Source of the DNA: Toxotes chatareus
Lineage: Eukaryota; Chordata; Actinopteri; Toxotidae
Direction: 5' to 3'
Length of the DNA stretch: 64,000 nt
Assembly: GCA_016801885.1 (NCBI GenBank)
Contig: CM028905.1
Span: 14,474,706-14,538,705, forward strand
Numbering within the stretch: the first letter of the stretch is position 1; the number at the start of each line of letters is the position of its first letter. The translations under genes and the position numbers were made by a program. This document shows, one piece after another, positions 37,961 through 49,127 of this stretch. Below the pieces are notes generated by a model. It did no database searches, was not told the origin of the DNA, and saw only the letters and a list, made by a program, of their open reading frames with translations.

Positions 37961-39217
37961 GCTCCCCACTCCGACACGCAACCCTCAAAATACCCACACG
38001 TTCGTGCAGCGGAAGTTTTTAAGCAACCTTATCTGAAGCTTTATCTGAGTTGGAGATGTGCTGCAGAAAGACAGGTCAAAGGGGACCGCAGGGCTGCTGC
38101 AGGACGAAGCATTAGGGATATGAAACACATGCCAGACCTGTCATGTTCAATTTACAGTTGACAGAATCGTTTACTATGGAGCAGAAGTGAAGACGTATTT
38201 AATTTAGTAGATCATTTATAAGTTAACCCACAAGATAAATCGTTTGAATTTCGAATTTCTTTTTTCCCCTCAATTAAAGACGGAAAACAGCTATTTCACA
38301 AAAAAAACCCCAAAACATTACACTCAAACTGCGCGAGGCCAGTGGAAATTAATCATGATGAAAACATTTTCCCATGTCTTGTGTTTCCCCCCCTGTACGT
38401 TTACTTTATTTCGCCAATTATTACAGCAAGAGCTGGGCCAGTGTTGACTCTCAGTGCGCCCGAGAAAGATTTTACTGCCATTCATCAGCTGGCGACGCGC
38501 ACAAATAGTCTTTAAAACTATAAACACCATCGCTGGGTCGGAGACAGGGGGACCCATTTACCCCGTGGCTGTGCTAAACGCTGAAGATAAAACAAACGAT
38601 AATACTGTCTGTCTCCTGTGACCGTCTCCACAGGCATTAATAGCAGGTTTGGTGCCAACCGTGCGGGGGGAAACACATGCAGGCTATGCGTCATTACGCA
38701 CAGTCAGTCGTCTCCATTTTACTGCTGCACGGTGAAATGATTTGCACATTGTTATTGTGATCTGTAAATTGTGTGCTGATTGTATGATGAATAGACATAA
38801 TGTCATTGGACTATACGCTAAAGAGCGAACATCTGGAGGTGGTGTGTGGAGCGTCTTGCTCGTTGTCCTGCAACTGAACAAAAAGTCATCGACATGGTAA
38901 AATGAAAAAGTTTAAAGGCAACAAAATGGGGCTGTTTTAATGGTTAAAGCTTGGGTGTCATATATGACACTTCTTCAGGATAACTGCAGCGTGGGTGGGA
39001 GGGCGTGTGTGTCTGTGAGGTGCAGGTTTGTTGTCATCTGTTATCACGTCCCGATAAGACAGACAGCGGCTCCACGATCTCTTAGGGGTAGACAGCAGTG
39101 TGTGTCGGTCCTGGTTTCAGATTCTGCGCTCAGGGACCAAACCTGTTGTCTGCTCCCTTCTTTTTGACGCTCGTCTGCTCAGTTTCCCGTCGGATGAGAG
39201 CCAGACCCCCACCCTCC

Positions 39218-39248
<31 letters not shown>

Positions 39249-39914
39249 CATGCAACGCACACAGAGTTGGATAAATTACTTCTCTTGGTACTTGACCATG
39301 TGTGTAAATATTCCAAATACTTTTTTGTGCAGAATTAACTGGAAACGCGTTTGGATTGTGCCTAATGACAAACTACAAAGCTGAAAAAAAAATCCACCTA
39401 ACAGGGCATTTATAATTTTGCTTCATTTAAGAATTTTAGAAATCATGGCTATTCTAAACCAAGGCGTGTTTCTGCATTAGGACAGAGAAAATTACTGATG
39501 ATTACAGTTTAATATCCTTTTGCTATATGAATCATAAGATGGGAGCTAGTTGGGTGCTGCTTGCAGTGAATGAACACATGTAGGCCTATAAGTAACATCA
39601 GGCCTAACATGTAGCAGACATCACTTTACGTCATGAAATGGGAGTACCAGTGGCTCCATGCAGAGGGTCCCACTGGCTCCCTCTCTCCCTCCCTCCCTCC
39701 ATGCGTCACCGGGAGGAGAGGGAGGCCAAAAAAAAAAAAAAGTTTGGAGACAGAGTTGACATTCAAAATGCCCACTTCACTCAAGATCAGTCTGGTATAC
39801 CAAACTAATACTTAAATCCAGTAAATATTACCAGGAAGGAGAGGGGATTTGTTGACGTCTTTTTGTTGCTTCCATATGACAGGTTAATAGGTTTTCTTTT
39901 TTGAGTTCTTGGCA
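37961..39914 (+). promoter_or_regulatory. nkx2.5: nkx2.5 upstream region
   Basis: This is 2 kb of mostly unique sequence before the nkx2.5 ATG. It contains a GATA/SMAD-type cluster (39041-39066, separate entry), a 29-nt poly-A tract (39218-39246) and a second poly-A tract near 39728. No reliable TATA box or transcription start can be named from sequence alone, so the 5' UTR boundary is unknown. Confidence 0.5.
39041..39066 (+). promoter_or_regulatory. nkx2.5: Paired GATA sites next to a SMAD-binding-type repeat
   Basis: TTATCA (reverse GATA, 39041-39046), then GATAAG (39053-39058) overlapping GACAGACAGC (39058-39067), whose CAGACAG contains the SMAD box CAGA. A further GTCTG lies at 39011-39015. 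The block is about 0.85 kb upstream of the start codon. Mammalian Nkx2-5 cardiac enhancers are known to depend on GATA and SMAD sites. That this block is the fish counterpart is inference. Confidence 0.45.
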
Positions 39915-41395
39915 ATGTTTCCCAGTCCCAGCTCGTCCACTCCCTTCTCTGTAAAGGACATATTAAACTTGGAGCAGAGTCATGACGTTATGGTGTCTTC
40001 TTTGGACGTTTCTTCACGTATGGACTGCTGCACCGTGCCGACCTCCTCCTCCTCCTCTTCGTCCTCATCCTCGTCCTCCTGCATGCTGGCTCGCCTGAAG
40101 CAGGAGCCTCTCCGGGATATGTCGTCCGCCGCCGCCTCGCTGTTTGGAGAAGACCTCCACGAGTCCAGGGCAGTCAGAGGCAATGCGCTCAGCTTTGCTA
40201 CCAGCTTTTATGGGAAATCCCTCTTAGGGATGGAAATAGTTAAGGATGGGAAATCAGACACGTTTGAGGGGAAACGCAGAAAAGGTGAGTTGATGAGAGG
40301 ACATCTTTTTTTTTTTTTTTTTTAATTTGTAGGCCTGTGATTAGGCCTACAAACTCATGTTCCTTGATGTGTGCAACAGGCAACGGACACTGCAAAAACA
40401 ACTTCACTAAAGCAGCAAGTTCTTATAGGAAGCATTTTTTTCTTCCTCTGGATACAGAATTTTAATCTGTAAGCAAAAAGAAAAGTTGAGTCGAGGTGGA
40501 GCCTTTTCTTGTAGGCCTGCTCGACTATCACTAATAAGAAATCAATGTTGAACTGACATATTTGACATCGATTACATGAAGTTATTTAATTGCATGCCAC
40601 ATGTGTTACATGTGTGTAAATTACATGTCTTTCAGGAAACTGAACCACCAAACTTGGCAGAATTGGCACTAGCCTAATAGAATAAAACATAACCGCTATG
40701 TAAAATAGTGCTATTATTTTTAATGCACTATAATACAAATGCAGATTTTTCTTCTTGATGTTCTCTGTCTGGTTTAATCAGAGGAGTTCAGTCCCCCTGT
40801 CGAGCCGTCGGACGACATGAAAACCGAGGATCCGGACCGACCCAAGCCCCGTAGACGCAGAAAGCCGCGGGTCCTCTTCTCCCAGGCGCAGGTGTACGAG
40901 CTGGAGCGCCGCTTCAAGCAGCAGAGGTACCTGTCCGCCCCTGAGAGAGACCACCTGGCCGGGGTGCTCAAACTCACCCCGACCCAGGTGAAGATCTGGT
41001 TCCAGAACAGGAGGTACAAGTGCAAACGGCAGAGGCAGGACCAGAGCCTGGAGATGGTGTCTCTGCCGCCGCCCAGGAGGGTGTCGGTGCCGGTGCTGGT
41101 GCGGGATGGGAAGCCTTGCCTGGCGGCAGACACGGCCACCTACAACCCCTCCTACAGTATGGGTCACATCAACCATTTCACTTACAACAACTATCCAGCT
41201 TTCAGTAACTACACCAGTCCCGGCTGCAACACAAACTATGCGTGTAATTATCCTGCAGCCACAATGCAAACTATGCAAGGATCCTCCAACAACGGGAATT
41301 ACATGAACTTTGGGGTGGGAGACCTGAATAATGTGCAGAGCACGTTCTCCTCCAGTAATGGGGTGTCCTCATTACACGGCATTAGGACATGGTGA
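39915..41395 (+). CDS. nkx2.5: Homeobox protein Nkx-2.5 (2 exons, 327 aa)
   Basis: A nuclear NK2-class homeodomain activator that specifies cardiac progenitors and works with GATA and T-box factors. CDS exons are 39915-40284 and 40782-41395. The 497-bp intron is phase 1 with donor AAAG|GTGAGT and acceptor TTTAATCAG|AG. Residues 9-21 form the TN motif (TPFSVKDILNLEQ). Residues 44-55 are 12 consecutive serines. The homeodomain is at about 149-208, with the NK2-diagnostic Tyr at homeodomain position 54 (KIWFQNRRYKCKRQ). The NK2-specific domain is at about 219-237 (PPPRRVSVPVLVRDGKPCL). The C terminus NFGVGDLNNVQS...LHGIRTW matches NKX2-5 rather than NKX2-3. The start is the ATG at 39915; the TTG two codons upstream is not needed. 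Neighbour bnip1 lies tail-to-tail downstream, as in human. Confidence 0.97.
40044..40079 (+). repeat. nkx2.5: Coding polyserine microsatellite in nkx2.5 exon 1
   Basis: Twelve serine codons in a row (mostly TCC with TCT, TCG and TCA), giving residues 44-55. The mixed codons indicate some age rather than a fresh expansion. Confidence 0.9.
40326..40353. repeat. Perfect 11-bp inverted repeat in the nkx2.5 intron
   Basis: TTTGTAGGCCT, a 6-nt loop (GTGATT), then AGGCCTACAAA. It lies 42 bp after the donor site, immediately after a poly-T run. Confidence 0.8.
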
Positions 41396-41650
41396 AGGGA
41401 CACAATGTCAAATACAAACTAAATGTTAACTACTCAGTTTAACGGGATTATTTTCTGACTGCATGCATTTTTAACCGTGTCCAGATATTGCGGAGTTTAA
41501 GTATCTTCTCTTATATTTAATAACTGACTTTTGGTAGGTTTTCGTTTTTGGTTTCAGCACCATTTTTTTTTTGTCTAAATGGCTACATTTTCATTTATTT
41601 TCCTGACATCAGCGCACAGACATTTAATAAGAGCGAAAAAGTTGCAACTA

Positions 41651-41656
41651 AATAAA
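41651..41656 (+). terminator. nkx2.5: Candidate proximal poly(A) signal of nkx2.5
   Basis: AATAAA about 255 bp after the stop codon, repeated a few bases later (AAATAAAAAATAAATTT). The distal candidate is at 42334. Confidence 0.4.
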
Positions 41657-41860
41657 AAATAAATTTAAAAAAGGTATTTAAAGGTTTTGTTAAGGTTTAA
41701 ATTTGCCCCACCAATATGTATACATATATATTTTTTGTTTTATGTCTATACAAAATCAAACAGTATGTAGTGAACGATGTAAAATACAACATAACTGTCG
41801 CAATTTAGGCTATGGAAAATTATAAATTCAATATAGTCCATTACTATTAATATTATCATC

Positions 41861-41884
41861 ATTATTATTATTATTATTATTATT
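41861..41884. repeat. (ATT)n microsatellite in the nkx2.5 3' flank
   Basis: Eight ATT units preceded by imperfect ATC/ATT units; probably within the 3' UTR if the distal poly(A) site is used. Confidence 0.9.
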
Positions 41885-42333
41885 TCTTCTGTCCTGCAAA
41901 ACTTTCATCTTTTTATTACCTACATTGAAACTGTTAATTCCTAAATCATTAAAAAAAAAATACACTGAGAAAAACAGCAATATTAGAAAACCATTAAACC
42001 TGGAGTATATAAATAGAATGAACATTAATTATGAAAATATATAATCAACGCCTCTGGGTCTCTTAATGGCTGAGTTGGCTATAGATCCATATAAAGGAGC
42101 CTAACATCTGTAAAACCTTCATATGGTTTGTGTCTGGTTAAAATGTTCAAGTGGCTGTTAGGAAGCTTCCTTCAATATGCTCAAATGGGGTTAAAAGGTT
42201 GTTAAAAGTTTACACTTTCTTTACAACCCGCTGTCAGCGACATGTACACTCTACATGTGTTTAAAAGTTACTGGGACAGAGACGGCTGTGAGCCATGACC
42301 TTGACTTGTATTCAGTGTTTAAAATCAGGTTCT

Positions 42334-42339
42334 AATAAA
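42334..42339 (+). terminator. nkx2.5: Candidate distal poly(A) signal of nkx2.5
   Basis: AATAAA (in TTCTAATAAAGAAATGC) about 940 bp after the stop, followed within 70 bp by T-rich sequence. Use of this site over the proximal one is not determinable here. Confidence 0.4.
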
Positions 42340-43010
42340 GAAATGCTGTTACTAATTGTACAGCATTTAAAAATTCTCACTTAAGTGAAATGAATTGTAG
42401 GTATGAGCATTTTCGAGATGTTAAGAGATTTATCTATTTTTGGACGGTACGGTTGATTATTAAAAGTTTGCTTTTTGAAACGTTGCTGAGTCATTGCCGT
42501 GTTTCATTTGAGAAATTTGAGTAGATTAAGTTTAACTGGAGTCACACTCAGCAGTAAAATGCACTGATAATTTAAGCAACTGTTAAATACTAACGGAACA
42601 AAGTTGTGATCAACTGTAAGATTTACTACATCAGTGTGGAGTCACTGAGGCTCCTGTTAGCTGTTTGGCGTTTCCACCATCAGCGTGGTGCCGTGTACGC
42701 TCCCCTGACATCTCAACCCACTTTTCCAGATACAAACTCAAACACTTGATCGACACTATCACGGTGCTAAATGGAAGAATAGTCCAATTTGCTTGACAGA
42801 GAACCAGAGGCCTCATCTAAGTGTGCAGTTATTTGAACAGACTAGGAGCTGGCTCTGCCCAACAGCCACCACTTTACACGAGTAAGAGATGCTTAGGCAT
42901 CTCTCAGGACTCTCCACACATACTCTGTTGTCTTCTCTCTCATTTTAAACTACATACACCCACATACGCACGTGACACACACGCAAAACATCCAGCCAGA
43001 AGACTTTGTA
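42340..43010. other. Intergenic gap between the nkx2.5 and bnip1 3' ends
   Basis: Tail-to-tail gap with no reading frame or repeat that I recognise. Confidence 0.5.
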
Positions 43011-43048
43011 TTTATTGATAATCAATACTGACAGCGTTTACATTTATT
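43011..43048 (-). terminator. bnip1: Candidate poly(A) signals of bnip1
   Basis: Two minus-strand AATAAA hexamers (plus-strand TTTATT at 43011-43016 and 43043-43048). They would give a 3' UTR of about 1.25 kb from the bnip1 stop. No other AATAAA hexamer on this strand was found nearer the stop. Confidence 0.35.
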
Positions 43049-44301
43049 TAACAAAATGGCAGTGCCAGGCAATAGCAGAAAGGGTAGCAAGGTCATGTAG
43101 CTTCTCTGGCCACCCTCTCCTCTGAGGTGCTGAAAAGGCAATGTCAGATAACAGCACCACACAAAGCTAAAAATATCCCCCCCACCTCAACCTCCACCCA
43201 CACTGGAAAGGGAGAGGGGAAACGGGTCGGAATAATCTGCTTTTCCGGGTCTTATCTGAAGAAAGGCAGGGATGCATGCTGCTCTATCTCTGCCAGCGTG
43301 ATGACTGCTACTGCTTTTCTGAGCTTTTCTGCTGCGCTGCAGACCAGAGACACGGGCACAGACGGAGGAGTGTGTGCCGACTCTTACACTGATTAAACGT
43401 TCTTTTTTTTTTTTTTTTTAGTTTTTAGTTTTTAGTTTGCATGCCAACTGAATAAAACAAAGGCACAGTTCGAGGTGCACATGTGAAGTACTGTTCTGGT
43501 TACTGGGCTAGTGAAACACAAAGCGCAGATGTGTGAGAGCAGACGTGCTGGAATCATAATAGAATTAAAGAGCATTTTAAAATTTAAATTCTCAAAAATA
43601 GCTCACTATAATGTAACAATAAATTATACCTTACAGTAATTATACAGTATAACATTATAAATAATTTTTCTTAAAGCGTTTAAATGACTTGCACTGTGAC
43701 AGTATGGTATCAGATTTAAAAAAAAAAGAACTAGAATGAGTTAATCATAAGTTACAGAGGATTATATGAAATGAGGTCCTTTTCTGTTAAACAAAAATGC
43801 TCCCAAACCTCCCTGGCCTTTTTATGTAATATTTTTACTACTTGTAAATACATTTTTTCATCGGACGCAAACCGGTTCATAAAATCCACTTCTTGGGGAC
43901 CTTCTGAATCACTGGTAAAGATAAAAAAGAGAAACTGTACCCAATGCTTCACATGAATATGTTTTCTATGGGTGGTTCATCCTTCCTTATGTCTGACTTG
44001 ATCAAAAGCAATGCACAGCAATACTGTACAAAGACTGAAATCTGTTCAGTCCAAAAAAAAAAAAAAAAGGCACGGCATGGAGCTGTAGGTGCGGAGGTTT
44101 ATCTTTTTCTTTGTGGACAATATTTCACTCTCAGCAGTGTCACAGTTCAGCCCAGGGAGCAGACCACATTCCACTGAGCAGACACTAATGTATAACGTGT
44201 GTGTAATATGACTCACAGCATTCGGAATTGTTTAAATCATTTGCGCTGACTATGGAAAGTATTGTGTGTGGTTATATAGGAGTTCCTCAGAGTTACCTGG
44301 T

Positions 44302-46436
44302 CTACAGGAAGGGGAACAGTCTCTTCTTGAGGATGTAGAGAACTGTGGCGAGGAAGAGAGCCAATGCCAGGAAGATGAGCAGCTTATCGGTGAGCTCCCT
44401 GCGGTTGTACTTGGTGATGAGTTTTCTCCCGAGCTGGATGGTCCCCGTCATGGTCTTAAATTCCTCATTGGTCTCTTGGATTGTCCTCGAGGAGGTTGCT
44501 TTAAATAGAAGAGAAAGATGTTTTCAGCACAAAGCCTTTTCTCCAGAGGAGGGTGTGGTTGAGCACAAACAGCATTAATATATTAATGTCAGATGGTGTA
44601 CATTAAATCAGGTTACCTTCAAATACAGTTAACCGGTTACGGTTTAAGTTCAGTAAAAGCGCTCTCTTGGCATTTCCCTCACTAACCTAGTGACGTCATG
44701 GTCTCCTCGCTCTGCTGAACCTGCTGGGCCATCATCCGGCTGATGCTCATAAGATTTTCTGTAATGTCGCTGGTTGTCTGGGCCAGGCCATCTTTGGTCA
44801 TTTTCCTGAGAAAGAGATACAAAGAATGAGATATTATTGTTCTATACTCTATGTCCTCAAGATAATTACAAGTGTCCCAGGAGTGACAAACAATCTGTTC
44901 TTCTAAATACAACACTGAAAAATGTTAAGAATTTAGTATGTTGCTTACAGACTCTGAAAAATAACACTGTCTAACTATTAGGGAACATTGTCAGCTCACC
45001 TCTGTCTCACAGAGCTATCTGCTCCATCAAGAAGTGCCTGCTTCTCCATATTGTCTATGGACAGTTTGCTGGCAAGGTTGGCTTTCCTCCAAGCTGTCTG
45101 ATTACTGCAAAATACACACAGAAAAAAAAAATCACATTTCTCTTCCTGCCAGTTTGGCAACATTATTAACAGAAATGTGACAAAAATACACATCAGTTTC
45201 CATTTCACTGACATTCACAGCTCAGGAAACAGAAGAATATTTCAAACTAACAGACATTACCTTAGCATCTGTTTTCTGTGTCCCTCTACCTGACTGATCA
45301 AAGTTTGCTTGTCTGATTCTTTGTCTTGCTCCATCGCCATCTGCTCTAAATCCTGTCAAAAGAACAAAATAGTACATGAGCCATGAGTTTCTGAGGGGTG
45401 TGCTCATTTATCCTGTATGCTGTAGCATTATCATGCACATCATGTTTGCTGAGATAATACAAAATGGTGTTTCTTACCTGAATCCGCAATCTGAGATTGT
45501 GGAAACTCTTTTTCACGTCTGCGTTCAGTTCGGTCAGCTTGCTTTGAGGACCTGTGCACTCATTAATATCCTGGTGACATATTAAAACAACAATGAGATA
45601 CACATGTCTTAGAGAGACCTAAGAGAGCTACAAATGATTATTTTCATTATAGATTAATATGGAGATTATATGGATGATTAATTGATTAGCTTTAAAGTTT
45701 TTGAAAATAAAAACACTCATATCTTGAACTTCAATTGTCTACATTTGCAACACAATCGGTCAAACCCCCTATCATTCAATGACATAATACAGAAAACTGA
45801 AAGCAGTAAATGTGTGGAACTTTTACTTGATACAAGACTTTTAACTACTTAAACTGCTGTTAATTCATTTTATGATCCATTAGCACCAAGCAGCATATTC
45901 TGCTTATTAAAATAAAACACTCAAATTTGACTATAACATCACAAATATGCTTAAAAGCAAAGCGTACACAGAAAGAACTGTATAATCAGTGAGCTACAAG
46001 CACTTGGTCTAAATTAAATGACATTTAAATACAGAAAGCTGGAAATCAGTTTCGGTATGGTCTCTCTCGGACAGAGTGAGCTAACGTTGCCTGTCTTTAA
46101 AGACAGTTTATTATATTGGTCGTGTATTTCCCACTTCATAAAATTACCTTAACTTGTCCATAAGCATATTTGACTGTTAGAAAAACGTTAAAGCTCTTTT
46201 TACTCCACCGGCGTCTGACTGTCGGTACACCGGCTGACTGCAGCTGCTAACACTGGATGCTCTCTGACTAAAACACGCTTCTCCTCATTGACAAGGTCAA
46301 ACACTCGCATGTTGTAAGGCGGCACTAAGTGGTCTTACCAAATAAACATTCGCACCTGGATGAGAGCTTTTATTTCCAAGTCATATTTGAGTATTTCTTG
46401 TTCGCATATTCGGACGTGGACATCTGAGGACGCCAT
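44302..46436 (-). CDS. bnip1: BNIP1 / Sec20 SNARE protein (6 coding exons, 228 aa)
   Basis: An ER-anchored Qb-SNARE of the syntaxin-18 complex for Golgi-to-ER retrograde transport, also known as a BCL2/E1B-19K-interacting protein. Coding exons from the 5' end: 46434-46436 start within 46356-46436, then 45478-45570, 45261-45352, 45000-45104, 44687-44805 and 44302-44498. All introns are GT-AG and the frames join exactly to 228 residues, the human length. It begins MASSDVHVRICEQEI. The central part is heptad-rich, with the hallmark SISRMMAQQVQQSEE in exon 5. Exon 6 encodes the SNARE end and a C-terminal membrane anchor (about residues 203-220, LLIFLALALFLATVLYI) before KKRLFPFL. The ATG context is AACATGG. 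The start lies only about 360 bp from the putative atp6v0e1 poly(A) signal. Confidence 0.97.
45626..45690 (+). repeat. Short fragment of family F repeat in bnip1 intron 1
   Basis: AATGATTATTTTCATTATAG, then GATTAATATGGAGATTATAT and GATGATTAATTGATTAGCTT, resembling the start of the longer copy at 47926. Confidence 0.35.
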
Positions 46437-46800
46437 GTTGCCAACGTAGTCGGTTCCAGCTACGGAAAGCAGGAAGCCTGTTTTGAACTGCGACTGTCAA
46501 CGTACAACCAAACCCAATGCATTTTATGGTATTAAATATATTCTATTCTATTCTGTTCTCTAATAGCCCTACCCTGCTCTGTCTGTAAAGAACTTTTAGC
46601 AGAATAACAGCCTTTCTATATTTGGCAATTAAAATTTATCATGAAAATAAAATGCATGTTCTTTACATGTCAACAAAAATATTTTATCTACACTAAAATT
46701 ATTTAATAATAAAATTAAATCATTATATCAACACCTTTGGTAAAGGACATAAGCTCATAAATTAGCCAAAATAAAATTTACCAAGAGTGCTGATTATTAC

Positions 46801-47142
46801 TTTATTAATTAACAATAGATTACATCCATCAGTAATATAACAAAGAGAGACCACATCAAACATGCCACACATCAACTATTTGAAGGCAAGCTCATTCATA
46901 TTAACAATAGCACTAACACAGTATACATCATATATAAACCAAACAACATCAAGTGAAGGCTGCTTTAATTTAAAGTAAAATACGCTCAGTGAGATCTCTC
47001 AGAAGTCCTTTGGGAATCACTTTTTTTTTGTACAAGGCACTCAATAATCACACAGGGATCTGAGTTTTTCAGAGGGAATGATCTCTGCGTGGAGTGAGTA
47101 GCAAACATCCATTGGTATGCAGCAGCGTCAGGTCCTTCCCTG
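46801..47142 (-). other. atp6v0e1: Probable 3' UTR exon and poly(A) signal of atp6v0e1
   Basis: Thirty nucleotides past the stop codon there is a strong minus-strand donor (CATGCAG|GTAAATG, GT at about 47301), and TAATGTTTCTCAG|CAGGG gives an acceptor with exon start at 47142. An AATAAA hexamer lies at 46806-46801. A terminal non-coding exon would place the mRNA end at about 46785. Read-through without splicing is the alternative; this is inference from splice-site quality. Confidence 0.45.
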
Positions 47143-47331
47143 CTGAGAAACATTACAATAAAGAGTTTTAAAGAAAACCAAGTCAAGTAATAAAATAAAT
47201 CATCTATGGGCTACATATAAGTACAGCATCTATAAACGGCATAAAAGGATCCACATTGAATGTAAATTCAGTGGTTTGGTCTGTAAGAGGGAGACATTTA
47301 CCTGCATGGTCAGGGGTCCTGGAAATGTAAA

Positions 47332-49127
47332 TTAAGGCCAGTGATACTGAAGGTACCAGATGGTGTCAGTGGACAGAGCAGGCCCAAAAAGTGGGTTCAG
47401 CTGGGCCAGAATTGCTATTAACCAGCTGGTGGACAGAAAGGCTAGTAAGATCACATGGGTCGATACAAAACATCTAAGCATCAAAACTGAACACATCTAA
47501 AAGTATCCTTCTCCTGTGGGGAGTCATTTTTCTTGACTGATGTTTTATTCCTGACAAAACATTTACCTGTTAGGATTATTCCACACATCCGCAAACCGAG
47601 GGCCTTTGGGGAAATAACCTCACTTGGCTGCAACACTCTGCTTTGTCTCTGCTGCCCTCTTTTGTCCATTAGACATGTAACATGACACCATGTGCACATT
47701 TGCACCTAATTGTCAACATAAATATTTTAGCACAGAAAAGACATACTGTATATGCATAACAGTACCAACCCCACTGACAGTATTTGTTTTATTGTTACAG
47801 TAATACACGCATGTGAAAATGGAGTGACTGGAAAAAAACAAAACAAAAAAAAAAACACTGAATATAGACCAAATGTCAGTGACCACTTGTGGAAATGAGG
47901 GCCTATATTTGTTCTATTACTTGAGCTGCAACTTAAGGTTATTTTCATTATCAATTAATCTACTAGCTGCTTTCTAGATTAACTGTTTGTTCAACACAAT
48001 GACAGAAAATAGTGGAAAAATGTCCTAGACCCCAGGCTGACACCTTCAGATGTCTTGTTTTGTCTGACACAACTGTCCAAAACCTTAACTATTCAGATTA
48101 TTATCACATAGGACAAATAAAAGCAACAAATTCTCACATTTGAGAGGCTAGGACAAGGGAATGTTTGATATAATTGCTTGACAAATTACTTAAATGATTA
48201 ACAGATTATTAAGACAGATGCCAAATAACTAGCTGTCAATGGATTAATCAACTCAGCATTCAACAATTTATATTACAGCCGATTCTTATTGGCCCTCCAT
48301 TATTATTATTATTTTTTTTTTTTAGGAAATATGTGTTTCAGATGCACATATTATGATATGCTTTAAAAACACAACACTGCCACAACACAGTGTTGTGTAG
48401 TGTCATCCCGGTACATTTCCAGGAAGGCAGTACTTACAACAGGTAGCAGCAAATTGCAGTTAACACCAGCATGGTGACTATCACTCTGCGGGAACAGGAC
48501 AACATTATTAAAAGTGGCATACTTTACATCTAAAGTCTGCAAAAATGGTTTTCAAATACATCCCAGGCCGTTCATTAGCTAACACAGCTTTGATCCCGTG
48601 ATACAGTGACAAACAGGCAAATAAGGGAAGTTACATTAGGCACACTTTCCGGAGATGAGTACATTTACCCTTGAGTTGGGTATCTTAATATAATGACATG
48701 GAAAATATAGATTTATTGTTGGAAGAAGCCAGCAACCACCATGAAAAGGCAATAATGACGGAGCTTCCTCCGGCTGAAAGAGGAGGAAGGGCTGTCAAAT
48801 TAGCTTCGGTTAGCTAAACCAAACTTTTACTTTTTAACAAGTATCGTTAGCTCACAAGGTTAAAAAAAACTCAACATTGCTCAGATAACGTTGGGGAAAC
48901 TTATTTAAGAACAAACTCTACTTTATACATTTTAAGCCCACTTGTATCAGATGAGAGTCACAGGACAAACTACAATAAAAAAACTTGGCTAGCTGAAAGC
49001 TAAAGTGAAGCTAACAAACTTACCCTCTGTTTGGTCCTTTGGGGATAAAAAACGGCACTACTCCGCCAACTATGGCCCAAAACAGGGTCACCACAGACAT
49101 GGCGATCACAAACCTTAATTCCGCCAT
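47332..49127 (-). CDS. atp6v0e1: V-type H+-ATPase Vo subunit e1 (3 coding exons, 81 aa)
   Basis: A small hydrophobic subunit of the proton-translocating Vo sector of the vacuolar ATPase in endosome/lysosome membranes. Coding exons: 49024-49127, 48438-48485 (48 nt) and 47332-47425, with phase-2 junctions that rebuild Gly35 and Phe51. The total of 81 residues equals human ATP6V0E1. Two membrane segments (about residues 5-28 and 36-55) flank the conserved PFFIPKGPNRG loop. The tail reads AQLNPLFGP...DTIWYLQYHWP, the family signature end. The start context CACCATGG is a perfect Kozak match. It sits between bnip1 and rpl26 on the same strand. Confidence 0.97.
47926..48263 (+). repeat. Teleost interspersed repeat (family F) in atp6v0e1 intron 2
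   Basis: It opens TTGAGCTGCAACTTAAGGTT and ATTTTCATTATCAATTAATC, passes CAGAAAATAGTGGAAAAATG, CAGATGTCTTGTTTTGTCTG and CTCACATTTGAGAGGCTAGG, and ends GTCAATGGATTAATCAACTC. The order of these phrases matches a repeat I know from many teleosts. The ends are loosely inverted (TTATCAATTAATC against ATGGATTAATC). Confidence 0.6.

Noticed and set aside
40778..41278. Long minus-strand ORF (166 codons) antisense to nkx2.5 exon 2
   Set aside because: It is the GC-rich complement of the homeobox exon; His/Arg/Leu-biased composition, no domain, and conserved sequence is fully explained by the plus-strand gene.
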